A stretch of DNA of 64,000 nt from Cydia pomonella (lineage: Eukaryota > Arthropoda > Insecta > Lepidoptera > Tortricidae), in the NCBI RefSeq assembly GCF_033807575.1, contig NC_084708.1, positions 310,001 to 374,000 of the forward strand, read 5' to 3'. Made by a program: the position numbers and the translations under genes. This document shows positions 21,074 to 31,002 of this stretch, piece after piece (position 1 is the first letter of the stretch; each line of letters opens with the position of its first letter). The notes under the pieces are model-generated. The model was not told the origin of the DNA. It saw only the letters and a list, made by a program, of their open reading frames with translations, and did no database searches.

Positions 21074-21347
21074 TCTTTCCGCCATCGCTCTACGCGACAA
21101 CATTTCCATCTTCACCACTTAGACGGTTGGCAGTTCACAACTGTACGTTTCTCCAGAAACTTACTACCTTGCGCAGCTACACTGTGGAATTAATTGTCAC
21201 CCGCGGTATTTTCGGACCGAAACGACCATCAAACTCACAAGAAAAGAGCGTACGGGCAAAGCACTTGCAACCCATCTGGTGTTGCGGATGTCCAATCGCT
21301 TACCATCAGGCGATTTGTCTGCTCGTTTGCCTTCTATATCATAAAAA
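21074..21347 (+). pseudogene. LINE family A, C-terminal remnant
   Basis: Translates as SFRHRSTRQHFHLHHLDG, WQFTTVRFSRNLLP, ATLWN, then a stop (TAA) where other copies have a coding codon, then AVFSDRND and KKRAY. This matches the minus-strand copy at 50208-50678 codon for codon. It ends with the family 3' UTR (CCATCAGGCGATTTGTCTGC) and a short A run. 5'-truncated and inactivated. Confidence 0.75.
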
Positions 21348-21804
21348 ATGTAGTAAAACTATTTAAATTGATTATATGGCGTATAATCAATTAAAAGTGC
21401 AACCTGACGATTCGAACGAACCCTTTACAGCATTCGTGGCAAGGAAACACTCGGGAAAAATATATTAACTTATGTCAAAGTTACAATCCTTAGTTAATTC
21501 TCAGTCTCCCTGAAAAGGTTCAAAGGATGTACCATTTTTATATTTATTATACACGATATAATCGTTACCGAATGCCCCCGCCAGACAAAGAATGAAGTAC
21601 TTCGGAGCACGCTATCTGGAACCAAAGGAATTCAAAATGCTACCCACGAGCTCCATCATCCGGCAGATGGAGATGGTCGGAAAAGCTTGAGTAGTTGACG
21701 GATCATTCCTAAGGGGGTAATTACACAAAAGATCCCTATTGGTCATAGTGTGTCCGAAGGGCCCCGAAAGATAAGATAAGATCGTAACCGAACCCAATAT
21801 CACC
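21348..21804. other. no gene seen
   Basis: AT-rich, nothing recognised. Confidence 0.35.
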
Positions 21805-21807
21805 TTA

Positions 21808-22180
21808 AGGTGCGACCAGACCGCAGCTTAAATAACGGTCACGATACGGAATCGCAGTAACGCGTCGTATGCGTACCGTTTTTGACGCATGCTCCCCACA
21901 CCGCTGCTTAAAAAACGGTGACGGTACGGAATCGCAGTGACGTGCTTCATGCGAATCTTTTTTGTTTACAAAACAGTTGCGTCTTTTACGTCACAGGTGT
22001 GGTGTCTGCCATAAGATCTCCGTGTAATATTTTTTGCGATTTTTACGCAGATCAATTTACGGTGCGTCAGCGTATATTAAGCAGTGGTGTGGGGAGCATG
22101 CGTCAAAAACGGTACGCATACGACGCGTCACTGCGATTCCGTATCGTGACCGTTTTTTAAGCTGCGGTCTGGTCGCACCT
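21808..22180. mobile_element. long-TIR MITE, PIF/Harbinger-like (TTA duplication)
   Basis: 373 bp with inverted termini of 103 bp (21808-21910 and 22078-22180) differing at about three positions, starting AGGTGCGACCAGACCGC. TTA on both sides (21805-21807, 22181-22183) fits the 3 bp TWA preference of PIF/Harbinger. A partial third copy of the terminal motif (ACGGTACGGAATCGCAGTG) sits just inside the left arm (about 21911-21955). Confidence 0.85.
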
Positions 22181-22270
22181 TTAAATGAGTTTGCGTTTTA
22201 AAGTTGCTCGTAAGTAGGTACAATTACTAAGGTTCTATATGTGTCTTCTTTTACTGGTCCGTATTTCGAT

Positions 22271-22582
22271 TTTGTAGCCACAGTCAATTTACTGCCATCT
22301 TTCGACACATGATTAAAACTTTTAGAACGCCATTTGCTTTAGATCCTTATTCTTTCACTGATATGTGTTGCCATCTTACCGGGCATCAGCTAAAGGTTGT
22401 GGTGTCATCGCTCGAAACCATGCCGCCATACCTTTGGCCGTTGATCTATTAGATGGCGCCACTTTTTGACATTTAACAACATTAACACATATCAGTGAAA
22501 GAATAAGGATCAACGTCAAATGGCGTACTAAAAGTTTTAATCATGTGTCGAAAGATGGCAGTAAATTTACTGTGGCTACAAA
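22271..22582. mobile_element. long-TIR MITE (TGTAGCCACAG ends)
   Basis: About 312 bp with inverted arms of ~95 bp (22271-22367, 22486-22582), including TGCCATCTTTCGACACATG and CTTATTCTTTCACTGATATG. The arms are ~90% alike. The loop has GCCGCCATA and a second CCATC motif. Confidence 0.8.
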
Positions 22583-22890
22583 GTTTTCTTTGACAATCCA
22601 CCTGTATTTCAAATTATCTTAGCAAGGCTGCAATACGCGCAATATTGAATGAAGAACACACGGAACCCTCGCTTCGCCCGTTCACCTGCCGAATCTGTGA
22701 CAAGTGTAGCGCGACCTTAACGCTAGGGCGCGTGTTCACACGAGGGACTCTTTAAATAATAGGCCAGATTTGTGGTTTCAAATAACTTCAATTGAAATGG
22801 AATGTTAGGTGAAGTAAATATAATACATCGTGGTTTTTAGAAAATATCTGGTTGAAAAAAGGGTTATAAGTGTAGTAACTTAACACGTTC

Positions 22891-23235
22891 AACGATATTT
22901 TTTTTTTTATACTACATCGGTGGCAAACGAGCATACGGCCCGCCTGATGGTAAGCAGTCTCCGTAGCCTATGTACGCCTGCAACTCCAGAGGAGTTACAT
23001 GCGCGTTGCCGACCCTAAACCCGACCCCCCCTCGTTGAGCTCTGGCAACCTTACTCACCGGCAGGAACACAACACTATGAGTAGGGTCTAGTGTTATTTG
23101 GCTGCGGTTTTCTGTAAGGTGGAGGTACTTCCCCAGTTGGGCTCTGCTCTAGATCTGGAATGACATCCACCGGCTGTGCCCTACCACACAAAGGGAGATG
23201 ACATTCACAATGCCCATACCTCTCTTAAGATATGA
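22891..23235 (-). mobile_element. short retroelement sharing the LINE family B 3' tail
   Basis: The minus strand runs from GAGAGGTATGGGCATTGTG through GTGGTAGGGCACAG and CCGCAGCCAAATAACAC to the tail shared with LINE family B (CTCCAGAGGAG, GCCTATGTACGCC, CGTATGCTCG) and a T run on the plus strand (A tail). The same ~325 bp structure lies at 38990-39312. No pol III boxes are obvious and no ORF is kept, so SINE-like or the 3' UTR of another LINE. Confidence 0.7.
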
Positions 23236-24400
23236 TATAAGGGGTCTAACTATAATATTAAAACAACGGTAGGTGTGATCAAAATACATTTATATGGCAC
23301 AATGAATATAACCTCTTCCAATCTAACTAACCACACGACAGTAGTGCGCTTAGACAAGCAATTATATTGTCTCGAGTTCTAACAAAACAAAACGTACTGA
23401 CCTGCTAATAATACAATCAACGTAACCACTTGTAATTTGCATCCACTCTCATCGTTCGAATGTCACCTCCCGAATGCTCGTTCAATATTTAAGATATAAC
23501 TCTTCACGTGATCGATCGTTACAAATACTTTTAATAGTGTTAGCTTATTTAATCTAGAAAATGTATTATAATGACAAAATATCTATATAAACTAAACAGT
23601 ATCCATACAATAGTTATTGCTATATTTTAAGCAGTCATTAAGTTATACTTGAGTAAGTTTTGTTAAATAATTGTGATTTAAAACTTACAAGCGTATACGT
23701 AAAAGCTTTCCTTAGATTGAGGCTAGGTTGATCTGTGATAGATTGCCCTTTTTTGGTTATATCATCTTTATGCCTTTAGCCCTTTGAACTACTACTTTAC
23801 TAGTCGTGCCCACAGCGCCAAGGACACCTATAGGTGTTAATGGCGGACGCTGTCAAAGTAACCTTCACACTGTCGAGTAAGGTTTACATTAGCTCGCTTG
23901 CGCCCGGGAGCTTGGTGTTTGAGTGATGTTTGTGTTTATGACATAAAGCGTTCAAAGTTCAGGGTTCTAAAATCCAAGTGAAGCTTTTTAAGCAAACATA
24001 CATTCAAGTTATACCTACAGTAAGTACTAGACTACGACACAATAGCGGCTTAACTCAAGACATCCGCCTGACTCAGTCTGCCCACGCATGCTCAGCAAAA
24101 CGACCTAACTGCACACATAGTATAGGCGAAACAGTAGGGTAACTCCGATCGGCGGCTCGCTCTGCATGACCATGGCTGCGTAGCGGGTATCGGTCGAATT
24201 TCACCTTCCCATACAAACGGAGTTTCGTTCTCATTTTAAAACTACGTGTTGGATTGTAAAGAAACTATGCATCTACAAAAGCATGAGGGCTGAAATAAGT
24301 TTATATTGCTCCATCTTATAAAACAAACGAAATAGAGCAAAAACAAGTTTTGTATGAAAATTGGTTTTTAAGCACGACCCGCGTATATATAACTAACTAA
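23236..24400. other. no gene; holds one copy of a 34 bp exact duplicate
   Basis: 24006-24039 is identical to 26834-26867 (AAGTTATACCTACAGTAAGT and following). Otherwise AT-rich with nothing recognised. Confidence 0.45.
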
Positions 24401-24535
24401 CTAACTGCTTTGGCTCAGCGATCCAAAAAGAATCTTGGCCTCCGAAACGAGAGAACGCCACCTGTCCCGATCCAGCGCGGTTTCCTGCCATGAATTGGCA
24501 TTCAGCCGACGCAGGTCCGCCTCCACGACATACAC
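24401..24535 (-). pseudogene. RTE-type LINE C-terminal remnant
   Basis: The minus strand reads VEADLRRLNANSWQE, TALDRDRWRSLVSEAK, ILFGSLSQSS and a stop. This is the characteristic C-terminal end of a lepidopteran endonuclease/reverse-transcriptase LINE. It is followed by (AGTT)n as the 3' tail (24391-24410). Only ~40 codons are left; stops occur upstream. Confidence 0.7.
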
Positions 24536-25271
24536 CTACCTACCTATGCGTATATATACCTTTAGTTAATTTCTTCTCAGTCGTATACTCTTGTAAGATT
24601 AGTCGCGGTCAGCGAGGTCGTTGTACGGTCTTTTGTATTGATCCCGTCATCCTTATCTATTTAATGCTTTTCAAACGCACGTATTTAAGGATGACCCGTT
24701 GAGAACCTTCACTTAGTCGGTCCATCGCATTGAGAGAAGCAACCTGGGTCTTGTAAGTACCACTAATGCCCTGAACAACTAGCCTCTCCGACGCCATGGA
24801 CTCTTCCTTGCGTGGCCCAAGTAGCTGAACTATTGCCGAACGTTTTTGTTTAACGATATATTAGTGGGACTTTTGGTGAACAGGCTACTCTATTTCAGTA
24901 TACTCTGGCGAAACATACACAGGTTTTCAGAAAAAGATACCCTTATCAGTAAGGATAAGGTCTACTTTTCAATAAAATAGTAAATAAGAAGGCTCCCAGC
25001 CCTTGCGACGTTTTTAAACAAAACGGCCATTGTATGCAGAACAGAACTACGAATATCTACGGCTTCGGGAATTATGTTCATAATAGTTGAATACTTTTTG
25101 TACAGTATTCAAATAGACTATTTGGCATTAAAGTAGCGTTTTAATCCCTTTAAATATATGTACTTAATTATAGGTAGACGATAAAATCGCATTAAAACGC
25201 CAATATCTCTGAATTACTTCCTATAATAATGGGAGAATCATAACAATTATTAGGAATAAGGCAAAGACAAC
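24536..25271. other. no gene seen
   Basis: Nothing recognised. Confidence 0.35.
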
Positions 25272-25395
25272 TATTTTTTTTTATACTACGTCGGTGGCAA
25301 ACAAGCATACGGCCCGCCTGATGGTAAGCAGTCTCCACAGCCTATGTACGCCTGCAACTCCAGAGGAGTTAATGCGCGTTGCCGACCCTAAGGTT
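25272..25395 (-). mobile_element. 3' end of LINE family B
   Basis: Tail only (ACTACGTCGGTGGCAAAC, GCAACTCCAGAGGAG, GCGCGTTGCCGACC read on plus), as at 22891, 35405, 38990 and 46645. Confidence 0.75.
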
Positions 25396-25574
25396 TACCG
25401 GGTAAATAGAAAATCGAAATTTTGTTATCTGCCTCTCTCTATTCATCGCTCGATGTGTAAAAGTTATAGGAAGGAGTACTGCCGTGCAGACCCTATAAAC
25501 CACAGTAACTCGCAATTTTCCGATTTTTAGTTTGCTATTAAGCTTAGAATAATTTTATAAGTGGAAAAATTACT

Positions 25575-25646
25575 GTCTTGGGTGAGTTTTGAACTCACGG
25601 CCTCTGGATCGATACTCCAGCGCTCTGCCATCTGAGCCACCAAGAC
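25575..25646 (-). tRNA. tRNA-like sequence, probably a SINE core or pseudo-tRNA
   Basis: The minus strand folds into a full cloverleaf: acceptor GTCTTGG/CCAAGAC (7 bp), D arm GCTC/GAGC, anticodon arm CTGGA/TCCAG with loop GTATCGA, 5-nt variable region, T arm GTGAG/CTCAC with TTCAAAA loop. The anticodon would be ATC (Asp codon GAT), an unusual species. Sequence around it (GACATCTACCG, AGAACGTTACAC) looks like dispersed lepidopteran repeat. I favour a tRNA-like repeat over a working tRNA gene. Confidence 0.5.
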
Positions 25647-25889
25647 CTCATCCATAAGCAGCACATTTTTCCATATGGGTCTAGGGGACCCTAGCGACAT
25701 CTACCGTAAGAACGTTACACTTCTTAGACGGCTACCGGAGTTCCAAGTCATATTGGAAATTCACTAGTAACGATGTTTCCGACTTTGTTTTTTTCGTGTT
25801 CTATAATCATTGCACTCAGACACATAATTGTATGCAATCAGTTTTCCATTTGGACAATTGGAACATGAAAATAAAAATTCCCAAATACA

Positions 25890-26045
25890 GTAAGAGTAAG
25901 TAAGTAAGTAAGTAAATATTCTTTATTGCACCAACAATTATACATTTTACATACATGTAAAACTACAAATGAATTTTAAAGGAAAGTAGAACCAGGTGAC
26001 AACAGGCGGTCTTATCGCTTAAAAGCGATCTCTTCCAGACAACCT
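25890..26045 (-). mobile_element. LINE 3' UTR with hairpin and (CTTA)n tail
   Basis: On the minus strand: GGTTGTCTGGAAGAGATCGC, stem ATCGCTTTTAAGCGAT, then GTTGGTGCAATAAAGAATA and (CTTA)n. The same tail lies at 29690-29825 and, more diverged, at 42722-42830. No coding part is kept. Confidence 0.65.
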
Positions 26046-26911
26046 TTAGGTAAGAGACTAGTTTTTCTTACGCAATGCTGCTTTAAACGCAGTAAAAGTT
26101 CTATTCGCATCCTACTTCTACGAATTTTGGGGCAATGCAGACTAAAACGAAGACACAGAACAACATAATTTTTCAGACGCTTTTATTTATAAATATTCTT
26201 AATATTTGTAGCGACAATACGAATTAAAATGCATTTTGCAATTATTATGTACAAAAACTACATTTGGGACCTTTACGTATATTTACTACTTTAAATTCAA
26301 TAAAACCAGTTAAATTTAATGTCGTAACCATCACATATATTTTATGCAGTAATTTGATTTTTTGAACTAAATTTTATTTAGTTCAATCAAAATACTGGCT
26401 AAATCACAATAGATGAAGCTCTGTTACTGCGTTTTAACTGTATATACTTAGCTAAAATTGTCTAAAAGGGTGTGCAAAATGCGTGCAGTAGTTGGACTTT
26501 TTACTGCTCTTTATGAAGTATTTGTTAAGTTTTTTATTTTGTCCAAGAACGCAGTACAGGAATTAAGTGAGAATTTGAAAAATGTCTAATATTTTATTTT
26601 AGGAAAGACTCAAATAAGTATGTGTTTTAGAACTTATTGGATTGTGAGATTCAAAAAATGAAGTATGTAATAAGTACATACTTAAAAAACTAAATTATTA
26701 TTACATCGCCGAAAATAAATCACTTATAAACTGTTTTTTGCGTTTATCTCGAAAATTGCAGTTAGGGATTTCACGACAGTGTATAAATATCAATATTTCG
26801 ATTTTCAAATTTAGCGACATCGGCCGTCTGTTTAAGTTATACCTACAGTAAGTACTAGACTACGACAGGTTAGACTACGACTTGGAAAGTTTACCCGTTT
26901 AGTTTTAGCCG
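26046..26911. other. no gene; second copy of the 34 bp duplicate
   Basis: AT-rich. 26834-26867 repeats 24006-24039 exactly; the phrase TAGACTACGAC is then repeated once more just downstream (about 26871). Confidence 0.45.
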
Positions 26912-26969
26912 TTTTTAGGGTTCCGTAGCCAAATGGCATAAAACGGAACCCTTATAGTTTCACCATGTC

Positions 26970-27004
<35 letters not shown>

Positions 27005-27640
27005 CTGTCTGTCTGTCCGAGGCTTTGCTCCGTGGTCGTTAGTGCTAGAAAGCTGAAATTTGGCATGGATATATAAATCAATAAAGCCGACAAAGTCGTA
27101 CAATAAAATCTAAAAATTTAATATTTTTTAGGGTACCTCCCCTACACGTAAAGTGGGGGTGAATTTTCTTTTTCGCTTCAACCCTAAAGTGTGGGATATC
27201 GTTGGAAAGGTCTTTCAAAACTAATAGGGGTTTTCAAGAAACATTTTTTGATAAAGTGAATATATTCGGAGATAATCGCTCCGAAAGAAAAAAAAATGTG
27301 TCCCCCCCCCTCTAACTTTTGAACCATAGGTCCAAAAAATATGAAAAAAATTGTGGAAGTAGAACTTAAGAAAGACATTAAATGAAAACTATAGCGGACA
27401 TGATCAGTTTAGCTGTTTTTGAGTTATCGCAAAAAGTTTTCCCCTCATAGTAAAAAGACTTACTTTAATTAGGTACTAATTATGCAAATTTGCCTATTTG
27501 TTTAACTCGGGTGAAAGGTACCGTTTCATCCCTTGGTTAACAATTTACTATACTTTAAGCTCCAGTTTAGCTTATTGTGATGGAAGAGTAACTACGGAAC
27601 CCTACACTGAGCGTGGCCCGACATGCTCTTGGCCGGTTAT
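26912..27640 (+). mobile_element. GGGTTCCGTA-family element with long GTCT array
   Basis: TTTTTAGGGTTCCGTAGCC start, inverted ACGGAACCC, then GTCTGTCTGTCTGTC arrays (about 26968-27019), and a 3' part CTACGGAACCCTACACTGAG ending CTTGGCCGG. About 730 bp. The internal phrase CTAAAGTGTGGGATATCG resembles the tandem unit of the 1586-2634 copy, here present once. Confidence 0.75.
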
Positions 27641-28141
27641 TTAAGCCAGGTAATGCTGGACATGGACAGTGTTGAGCAGTTTTACAGTTATGAGTAATCA
27701 GGTATTTCGGCACAACATATAATGTACTTAGACGACACACATCACCTTAAATGAGTCCACGGAGCCACCCATACATTAAAAAACGACGGCCGATAGATTT
27801 AGAATATATTACCCTCCTTTAGGACTCGTAATCTCACCGCAAACTTACCATTGCACGTGTCCAAATTAAGAACTAAGCTAATTTGATACTACTTTTAAAA
27901 TAACCGCCTTGGAAAGCGTCTTTTTCGATGGCAAATGTAAGTTTGTATAAGTTCGTTGGAACAGGTTCGCCCCGTCGGTCCGGTTCAGAACTTTTATTCA
28001 ATTTTAAAAAGACGCAATCGCATATGAACGATGAAGGTACTTAAAACGTTTTGAGTCTACAAAGTTGCACAATACAGATACTAAATTGGTATATAGGTAG
28101 TACGAGCTCATGAAGTATAGCGGCAGAAATATGTTGGTTTT
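27641..28141. other. no gene seen
   Basis: Nothing recognised. Confidence 0.35.
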
Positions 28142-28291
28142 AAGCCAGGGATACAATAGGGGACAAATGTCCTGCAACAAGTCAAGCTAAGTCGAGCGAT
28201 TGTCCTTGACATATCTAGTGACATCGCGCGACTTAAGTCAGCAGCGACGTCACGCGAAGTCGTGCGGCTTTGCGAAACTTCGCTGACATAT

Positions 28292-28609
28292 ATATATATA
28301 TATATAGTCCTCCTCATCGTTTTCGATGACGGCGACCCCAAATAAACACATTATGGACGTTGTCTAGCAAGAGCCCTAATGTGGCTGGCCAGGCCGAACT
28401 TGCTCTTAAATACTCTATTGCACGCGTGACAATAAAGTTGGCCAGCTGCGTTGAACGTGTACACGTAGGAGGGCTTAGGTCTCTCTTTCCGTAACTGGCG
28501 TTTCATGTCTAGGCTAGTGAGGCGGTTATCTTCGAATGTTTTGACACCGTTATGGATGGTAGAACGCCAAGAAGACCTCCTTCCAGCAAGCTCCTCCCAA
28601 CGCTCAGGG
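28292..28609 (-). mobile_element. 5'-truncated LINE insertion with 11 bp target duplication
   Basis: TCGCTGACATA occurs at 28280-28290 and 28610-28620, directly flanking this segment. On the minus strand it holds a coding end, a 3' UTR with the hairpin ATCGAAAACGAT, and a (TA)n tail at 28291-28306. This is a textbook target-primed insertion. Confidence 0.85.
28351..28609 (-). pseudogene. LINE pol C-terminal fragment with zinc finger
   Basis: Open from the insertion boundary to a stop at 28351. Encodes DPERWEELAGRRSSWRST, then a basic stretch, then YCHACNRVFKSKFGLASHIR, a C2H2-type finger (C-x2-C-x12-H) like those at the end of some invertebrate LINE polyproteins. The second histidine of the finger is not obvious. 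About 85 codons, no start of its own. Confidence 0.65.
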
Positions 28610-28959
28610 TCGCTGACATATTGGCGACATCGCACGACTTATGACACACACCGGCGACATGTGTCGCGCGCTATAATTCAATTTCATTTATTGAGAGACC
28701 AACTGAGATCATTATTGTTAGTAAAAATGTTATATCTTAAAATATATGGTTAGTACTATACACAATAACGGGAATGTCAATAAATTAATGATGAATAAGA
28801 ATAAATAAATTAAAATGAAATTGAAAAGAAGTGAAATTAAATCAAACAAAATACAATAAAAACAAAATTCGATCAAATAAAAATAAATGAAAATAAAATT
28901 AATTTTAAAATGTTTCAATATAGGTATTAATTAATACAGACATTGACAGACATGATGAA

Positions 28960-29192
28960 CAGTGATCGGAACTATGGGAGTAAAACTTTAACAAAACTTG
29001 TTAAGCGGACATAAAATAGTGCATACAGCCCTAAAAATATTCATGCCCATAGGGATAGGAATAGTATAGTACTTACAGCCATAAAAATATTTACACTTAT
29101 AGATATTCGAATATTTTTAAGGCTATAAGCACAGTTTTTACGTCCGCTTGATAAGTTTTGTTAAAGTTTTACTCCCATAGTTCCGATCACTG
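28960..29192. mobile_element. MITE with 5 bp duplication
   Basis: Inverted ends of about 55 bp starting CAGTGATCGGAACTATGGG. ATGAA lies on both sides (28955-28959, 29193-29197). The interior holds a second, imperfect inverted pair (AAAAATATT... around 29025-29135). Confidence 0.8.
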
Positions 29193-29288
29193 ATGAAGAG
29201 CAAAATCCAGCGACGTCGCGCCAGATCACCCGACGTCGCTAGCGACATGTGTCGCGGTACATTTGTCCCCTAGTGTATCTGGCTTTTA

Positions 29289-29383
29289 GGCGGCTCTCAC
29301 ACTTGATGCGATTCGCACGTCGCTCCGATGTAAACGTGCAACATCGGAGCAACGTGCGAATTGTATCCAGTGTGATAACTGCC
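29289..29383. mobile_element. small palindromic MITE (TTA duplication)
   Basis: 95 bp. Inverted arms of ~43 bp (GGCGGCTCTCACACTTGATG; ATTCGCACGTCGCTCCGATG) with TTA on each side (29286-29288, 29384-29386). It abuts the right end of the 28142-29285 element. Confidence 0.75.
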
Positions 29384-29386
29384 TTA

Positions 29387-29689
29387 ACATAGTGCTTCTA
29401 TGCGCGATTTTTACGATTAAGCAAAACGTGAATATAATTTATGATGATGGAATAGGTCTGTTTGTCCGCCTGTTTGTTAGTTTAATTATTCGAAATGATT
29501 ATAATTATATTCAAGCTATGAGTTAATAACCCTTAGGTAGATGGGTGTACAGACCACCATATAGGAAATTTTATTATTCATTGTTCACTTCAGTGTGTGT
29601 AGGTATTCATTATACGCTCAAAAGAAGTATTCATTATACGCACAGATCCCTAAGTTTCTATAGAATGTATTTTTATTGCTCTTAATAAT
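29387..29689. other. no gene seen
   Basis: AT-rich; ATTCATTATACGC occurs twice at about 29607 and 29630. Confidence 0.35.
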
Positions 29690-29825
29690 AATAAAAAAAT
29701 CCTTTATTGTGCACTACAAAGAATAATACATGTTGCAAAGAAAGAGTTATAAGTGAGTAGGTAACAACAGGCGGACTTATCGCTAAAAAGCGATCTCTTC
29801 CAGACAACCTGCAGATAGCGATTCA
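29690..29825 (-). mobile_element. LINE 3' UTR with hairpin
   Basis: Plus strand reads CAACAGGCGGACTTATCGCT, AAAAAGCGATCTCTTCCAGA; the ATCGCT...AGCGAT stem is that of 25890-26045. The coding part is absent. Confidence 0.6.
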
Positions 29826-29996
29826 GTGGCTAGAAATAAAGTTATTGGGCAGTGCAAAACCACAAAACTGTAAAGTTTATAAAATAAATAAATAGAAACC
29901 TTAATTAAAATCTTAATTAGAGCTCAATTATTGTACTATAATTAGCTGAAGTAACCATTGTTCACGTGCACTTGTTGTGATATTTACCAGACACTA

Positions 29997-30039
29997 TTGG
30001 CGGTAACTTTATTTATATATTAAACAAAGTAACCGCCAA
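29997..30039. repeat. 14 bp perfect hairpin
   Basis: TTGGCGGTAACTTT (29997-30010) and AAAGTAACCGCCAA (30026-30039) pair fully. Probably a tiny MITE; no flanking duplication seen. Confidence 0.5.
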
Positions 30040-30069
30040 CAGTAAATAAGAAAACTATTTACCTATCTG

Positions 30070-30140
30070 ACATTTTCCGCTTAAACCGCTGAACCGATTT
30101 AGATGAAATAGCCATATAACTACGCCATTCAAATAATAGT
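30070..30140 (+). mobile_element. Helitron-like fragment
   Basis: CCGCTTAAACCGCTGAACCG and ATTTAGATGAAAT are the conserved core of the family at 44737-45090. Both ends are lost. Confidence 0.5.
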
Positions 30141-30184
30141 CTCACCTAAACAAAGATATTCGAGTTTATTTTGGATTTGGACTA

Positions 30185-30235
30185 TAAGTATGATTTATTT
30201 TATTTATTTATTAAGGTTTTCCAACAGTTGTAATA
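30185..30235 (-). repeat. LINE-like tail (TTTA)n
   Basis: TTTATTTATTTATTAAGG followed by TTTTCCAACAG; on the minus strand a 3' end with a (TAAA)n tail. Confidence 0.4.
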
Positions 30236-30677
30236 CAAATACAATTGGACTTAAATAATAACCACAAAAATCATACCGAAGTATTCACCCAATTATAGGC
30301 AAACACAACTTGCTAATACTACTGCTGCTTACATTTTGTACTTATGTTAACATTCTTAACCTTAACCAAAACAAAACAACAACAAAAAATGATTGGGAGC
30401 TTTAACCCTTTATTGCACGATTTCGTCACGTAATTGTTTGCTGATTCTGGGAAAAATAATAAAACAAAATATAACATCGATTTTTACTGCGAAATCACTG
30501 TTAGAAGTTAAATAGGTTAAATTATAGTTATGTAAATATATAATTTTCAGTGATAGATATATAAAAAAAATTACTACCATCAAAAACACTATTAAATAGT
30601 ACACTAGACTATTAAATTTTAAATATAAAATAATGGCAAACCTCGAAAAAAAAAAAAAAACGCACAAAATCACATAC
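30236..30677. other. no gene seen
   Basis: AT-rich with an A run at 30645-30659. The 87-codon minus frame (30410-30673) is hydrophobic low-complexity and not convincing. Confidence 0.35.
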
Positions 30678-30689
30678 TAATAATCATCA

Positions 30690-30990
30690 TTTGAAACGTA
30701 ATAAATATAAGAGCCTCGGTAGAGAGTACCATTTTGTACCATTTGGCGTTGAAACTCTAGGTCCATGGGGTCCCAGCGCGCACAAGTTTTTTGGAGAAAT
30801 CGCGAAACGTCTGGTTGACGTAACTGGTGACCGAAGAGCTGGCGGCTTCCTCGCACAACGTATCAGTATTGCGATACAACGAGGAAATGCCGCCAGCATC
30901 CTTGGTACAATGCCTCAAGGGCCTATTTTAGATATAAGCTAGTTATAGTAATCATCTGTATATATCCATTATGTATATTGTTATTGTTAT
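30690..30990 (+). mobile_element. 5'-truncated retro-insertion with 12 bp target duplication
   Basis: TAATAATCATCA flanks the segment exactly (30678-30689, 30991-31002). It holds the coding end described in the next entry and a short 3' UTR ending TATTGTTATTGTTAT. The sharp boundaries and long duplication indicate target-primed insertion of a truncated transcript. Confidence 0.8.
30691..30942 (+). pseudogene. retroelement pol C-terminus (QRGNAAS motif)
   Basis: 83 codons, open from the insertion boundary to TAG. It contains YHFVPFGVETLGPWGPSA, a helix-rich middle, and SIAIQRGNAASILGT at the end. I recognise this 'VPxxVETxGPWG ... QRxSxAxQRGNAxSxxGT' signature as a common C-terminal tail of LINE-like polyproteins in invertebrates, but cannot name the clade. 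No start codon of its own: the first codon is TTG within a truncated copy. The reading frame is intact, so the insertion is fairly young. Confidence 0.55.
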
Positions 30991-31002
30991 TAATAATCAT
31001 CA

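Larger units (their letters stand above)
28142..29285. mobile_element. TIR element holding two later insertions
   Basis: Ends AAGCCAGGGATACAATAGGG (28142) and, inverted, AAGCCAGATACACTAGGGG (29259-29285), each continuing GACAAATGT. TTTA on both sides may be a target duplication. Subterminal sequence is full of GTCGCTAGCGACATGT-like motifs. A LINE fragment (28292-28609) and a MITE (28960-29192) interrupt it. Without them it would be about 590 bp. Confidence 0.7.

Noticed and set aside
26967..27019. CRISPR-like or structured array (GTCTGTCT)
   Set aside because: Simple microsatellite core of a dispersed repeat in a eukaryotic genome.
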